Source: Mya arenaria
Lineage: Eukaryota > Mollusca > Bivalvia > Myida > Myidae
Direction: 5' to 3'
Assembly: GCF_026914265.1 (NCBI RefSeq)
Contig: NC_069124.1
Coordinates: 86,824,915-86,888,914, forward strand
Length of the DNA stretch: 64,000 nt
Of the stretch, positions 61,531-64,000 are shown in pieces. Both the position numbers and the translations under genes were made by a program. Below the pieces are notes generated by a model, which made no database searches, was not told the origin of the DNA, and saw only the letters and a list, made by a program, of their open reading frames with translations. The stretch's first letter is position 1; each line of letters opens with the position of its first letter.

Positions 61531-62159
61531 ATGCATGTGTAGTCTTTTGGCAACTGTACTAAAATCAGTATACCCTATAAGGTTTTTATAACTTCCCGTA
61601 CGTATCCTACACTATATATGTTCAAACGTCTATCGTTAGGAAGCCTGGTAGCCCCGTTTTAAATGGTATCAGTTGGCACCTCAGGCCATAAAAGTAAAAC
61701 TACGGATGATAAAAACCGACAAGGTAATGCTATAATACAGTGGAAACTACAGGGACAAACTCAGCTGACAAAGCATTATCTAAGATCTTGTTCAGAGACA
61801 TACAATTTAATGATATTATCAAAACTACATGGACAAGCCTATTAGTCAAACATCAACATATAAACAAAGGCAATGCACATATCTAAGACATCTAAGGATG
61901 CAAAGATAACAAATGATAACATGTTTTTATTTCATTGCAGCTTTTAAAGGAACTCACTTTATACATATGCAAACCTTGTTATGTCTATTAGATTTTAAGC
62001 ATTAACATTTGATGTATTAACCATTTAACTTTCAAAATACTGCTTTTCATTGCATAAATATGCATAAATGAGATGTATGTGTACTTACATAAATAAAGTT
62101 TTATTATGAATTACCAAAGACGAAGTACAAAATCAAAGTTATGCTAAACCGTTTCGTAC

Positions 62160-62573
62160 ATGTTCAATATCGTCATCATTTTAATAAACGTTTAATCAAA
62201 TAATAAGTTGACCTCTACACCGTTAGACAAGGTGTTTATCAATTAATATGGCAGTTCCGTCATTTGGTATGCAACGCAGTAATCGGTTGACCTTGAGTAA
62301 AACTGTGTCAGACAACGCAAAACAAACATTACATCGAACCTACAGATATCAATCACAATAAGGGGAAATAACGCCTCTTGAATTTCAGCTTTACAAATAA
62401 ATATTTCATGTACAGTCCGACAATTAGCATAATGCTAATTTTGACATAAGTAATGATGTGGGTACATGCGGCTCATTTATTTTTATTTCGACACAACTGA
62501 GGCCTATCAATGCATATAAATACGAAAGCATAACAGACGCTTCAGAAAAAAAAAACATCAGGGCGGAGAAGGG
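62160..62573 (+). promoter_or_regulatory. promoter region of D'
   Basis: Matches 49,020-49,395. TATAAATA is retained at 62515-62522. The 5' UTR exon donor has changed from gtaacg to gttagg, a weaker site, and an A-run in the exon has lengthened. Confidence 0.5.
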
Positions 62574-62973
62574 TTAGGATTGAAAACGTAAAATACTAAA
62601 ACGTCACAAATAAACCAAAAACCAAAAGTTCGATTTCACTAAAATATCCACTAAGTGAAACGGAAATACAAATATACAAATACAAATACAAAATACAATC
62701 ACACAAATAAGAACGAAAGTATGTGTTTCTTATTTGTTCACAGCGTGCTTAAGCTAAAAATTATATATTCATTTATTCTTGCCATTTTTGGCTATTGCGC
62801 AAACAAATGCTATTCTTATTTTTTGCAAACAAAAAAGTGTACATCGGTTAGCGCTGGATTATATAATGAATTTGTATAACACATTTCCGCACTTTATATT
62901 ACTCTTTTTGAAAAAACAACTACAACATTCTATTATTTTGTTTTTAGAAACTCTTCAGAGGTAATTAACAAAC

Positions 62974-63506
62974 ATGCAGACTTTACTACAAACATTATTA
63001 TGTTTCGTTTTCGTGGCACAATGCCTATCACAAGCCGGTGAGAACTATTTCTATATTAATTTATCTTGTTTGTTTACATGTATTATTTACTAGTAATCGC
63101 TATAAATGTGTTCCTAACATGTCAACAATAGCGTCTTTACTGCGGACCGAAGCTAATATAGAAAAAATAACAATCCATTTAAACAAAATAATTAGTACAT
63201 TATTGAATCGAAATAGCCAACAGTTATGAACGTTAATGCATCTGGTACATTAAACGTAATTGTATAAGTACTCAACGCGTTTTCATTTGTTTAGGCTATA
63301 ACTCAGACCGACGAAGAATATACGTAAAGAAACCAGTGGTGGTCGATCAGCAGCCGATTATTCACCCAAAGCCGATGAGTCAACAATCGATTCATCCAAA
63401 GCCAATTAACCAAGATATGTTTGGAGGAGAGAACCGCGCATTTGGTCAATGGTTTTTAATGGGAGGCGGTTCCGACCGGGCTTTCATTAGTAAGCGGCAT
63501 CACTGA
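62974..63506 (+). pseudogene. D': truncated copy of gene D
   Basis: The signal exon 62974-63037 is nearly identical to that of gene D (CLSQA for CLSQP), with the same phase-1 donor. Exon 2 starts at 63295 and follows gene D through the Lys-Pro-rich start (IHPKPMSQQSIHPKPINQ) and GGENRAFGQ. It then meets three deletions relative to D: about 50,239-50,334, about 50,348-51,173 and about 51,274-52,385. The second creates TGA at 63504-63506, leaving about 92 residues including the signal peptide. The shared GST..GR.LR.GE motif and nearly all HN-x-x-K repeats are lost. Remnants of D sequence continue to about 63,605, then 3' UTR. Probably a pseudogene. A short secreted Lys-Pro peptide cannot be excluded. 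Confidence 0.75.
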
Positions 63507-63957
63507 CTCAATTCAAGGTCACTAATCTGCAAAAGCCTCTGGCGTGCTCATAAACACTGGCTTCATGAACCACAGATCAAATATCAGCCGTAAAGCAGAT
63601 GCACATAATTTATTTAAATATATTATGATTAATCAGCAAATTGAAATATGTTTTTGTCATCATTAACACTGCATCATTTTAGTATTTAATACATAATGTC
63701 ACTCAAATAAACAAAACCTGTTTACATTAGGTTGTTATGAACTCAGACTTATTCGGTGATGTGCCATGTGGTGACACAAGATGCGAGGTACTTGATCCAG
63801 CCAATTCTTGTGATATGTCCATGCAGATTTAATTTGAGTATTTATGAAAGTGAACAATGTTATTTTCCTCCCTTTTTAAACGTTAAACATACCGACGGCG
63901 ATTGTCCCAATTATACATAATAACAAAAGCAGTTTCTGTTGTTGTAAGACACGTTTT

Positions 63958-63985
63958 TGAACAGGGTTGTTTTCAGCCCTGTTCA
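63958..63985. other. short perfect hairpin
   Basis: 'tgaacaggg' and 'ccctgttca' form a 9-bp stem with a 10-base loop, right where homology to duplication unit 1 ends. Too little sequence remains to say whether it is the end of an inserted element. Confidence 0.4.
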
Positions 63986-64000
63986 GTGTAGCCACAAACT

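Larger units (their letters stand above)
52859..63960. repeat. tandem segmental duplication, unit 2 (contains D')
   Basis: The second head-to-tail copy of 45,598-52,860, enlarged by two insertions: about 54,120-60,335 (LINE-rich) and about 60,480-61,530. Homology to unit 1 fades out near 63,955, just before the window end. 52,870-54,110 holds no gene. Confidence 0.75.

Noticed and set aside
1-64000. tRNA, rRNA, snRNA genes, riboswitches or bacterial operons
   Set aside because: No convincing A/B boxes, cloverleaf pairs or rRNA blocks were seen. The genome is eukaryotic with spliced genes.

Overview
The window looks like nuclear DNA of a mollusc, most likely a bivalve. It is AT-rich and intron-containing. 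It is full of degenerate repeat modules of a style I associate with bivalve genomes (arrays of about 165-bp units with phrases such as 'accaaatttggtcagaatg'). It carries APE-type LINE remnants, one with a 2A-like peptide, and its only convincing host genes encode secreted, highly repetitive structural proteins of the shell-matrix or byssus/adhesive kind. I cannot name the species, and I recognise no gene well enough to give it a symbol. No rRNA, tRNA, CRISPR or bacterial-type feature was seen.

Layout. (1) 1-15,401 holds two head-to-tail copies of a segment of about 7 kb. Each copy carries a conserved promoter block, a tiny 5' UTR exon, a signal-peptide exon and one large exon for a Lys/Pro-rich protein (gene A, 4114-7129; gene B, 11719-14534). 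(2) 15,400-31,630 is gene-poor: degenerate repeats, microsatellites, a LINE 3' fragment, a 1.7-kb inverted-repeat DNA transposon with a TTA target duplication, and a decayed membrane-protein-like coding remnant. (3) 31,633-44,540 is gene C, a five-exon gene for a Gln/Gly-rich secreted protein. Its second intron (10.6 kb) is mostly an 8.7-kb minisatellite of 43-bp units with nested higher-order duplications. (4) 45,598-64,000 is a second tandem duplication. The first copy carries gene D (49763-52261), a Gly-rich secreted protein built on His-Asn-x-x-Lys repeats. The second copy carries D' (62974-63506), a version gutted by deletions. About 6 kb of LINE-rich sequence is inserted between the D' unit's left end and its gene.

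How the genes fit together. A, B, C, D and D' share one plan: a splice acceptor just upstream of the ATG, a short exon encoding the signal peptide, a phase-1 intron directly after it, then exon(s) encoding a low-complexity mature protein. C and D share a short motif (GST..GR.LR.GE...LP.HGG). D has Lys-Pro-rich ends that recall the A/B repeats. I infer a cluster of co-evolving extracellular biomaterial genes that grow and decay by tandem duplication and by changes in repeat number. Function is inferred from composition and architecture only. The intergenic space is shaped by LINEs, an inverted-repeat transposon and satellite-like amplification.
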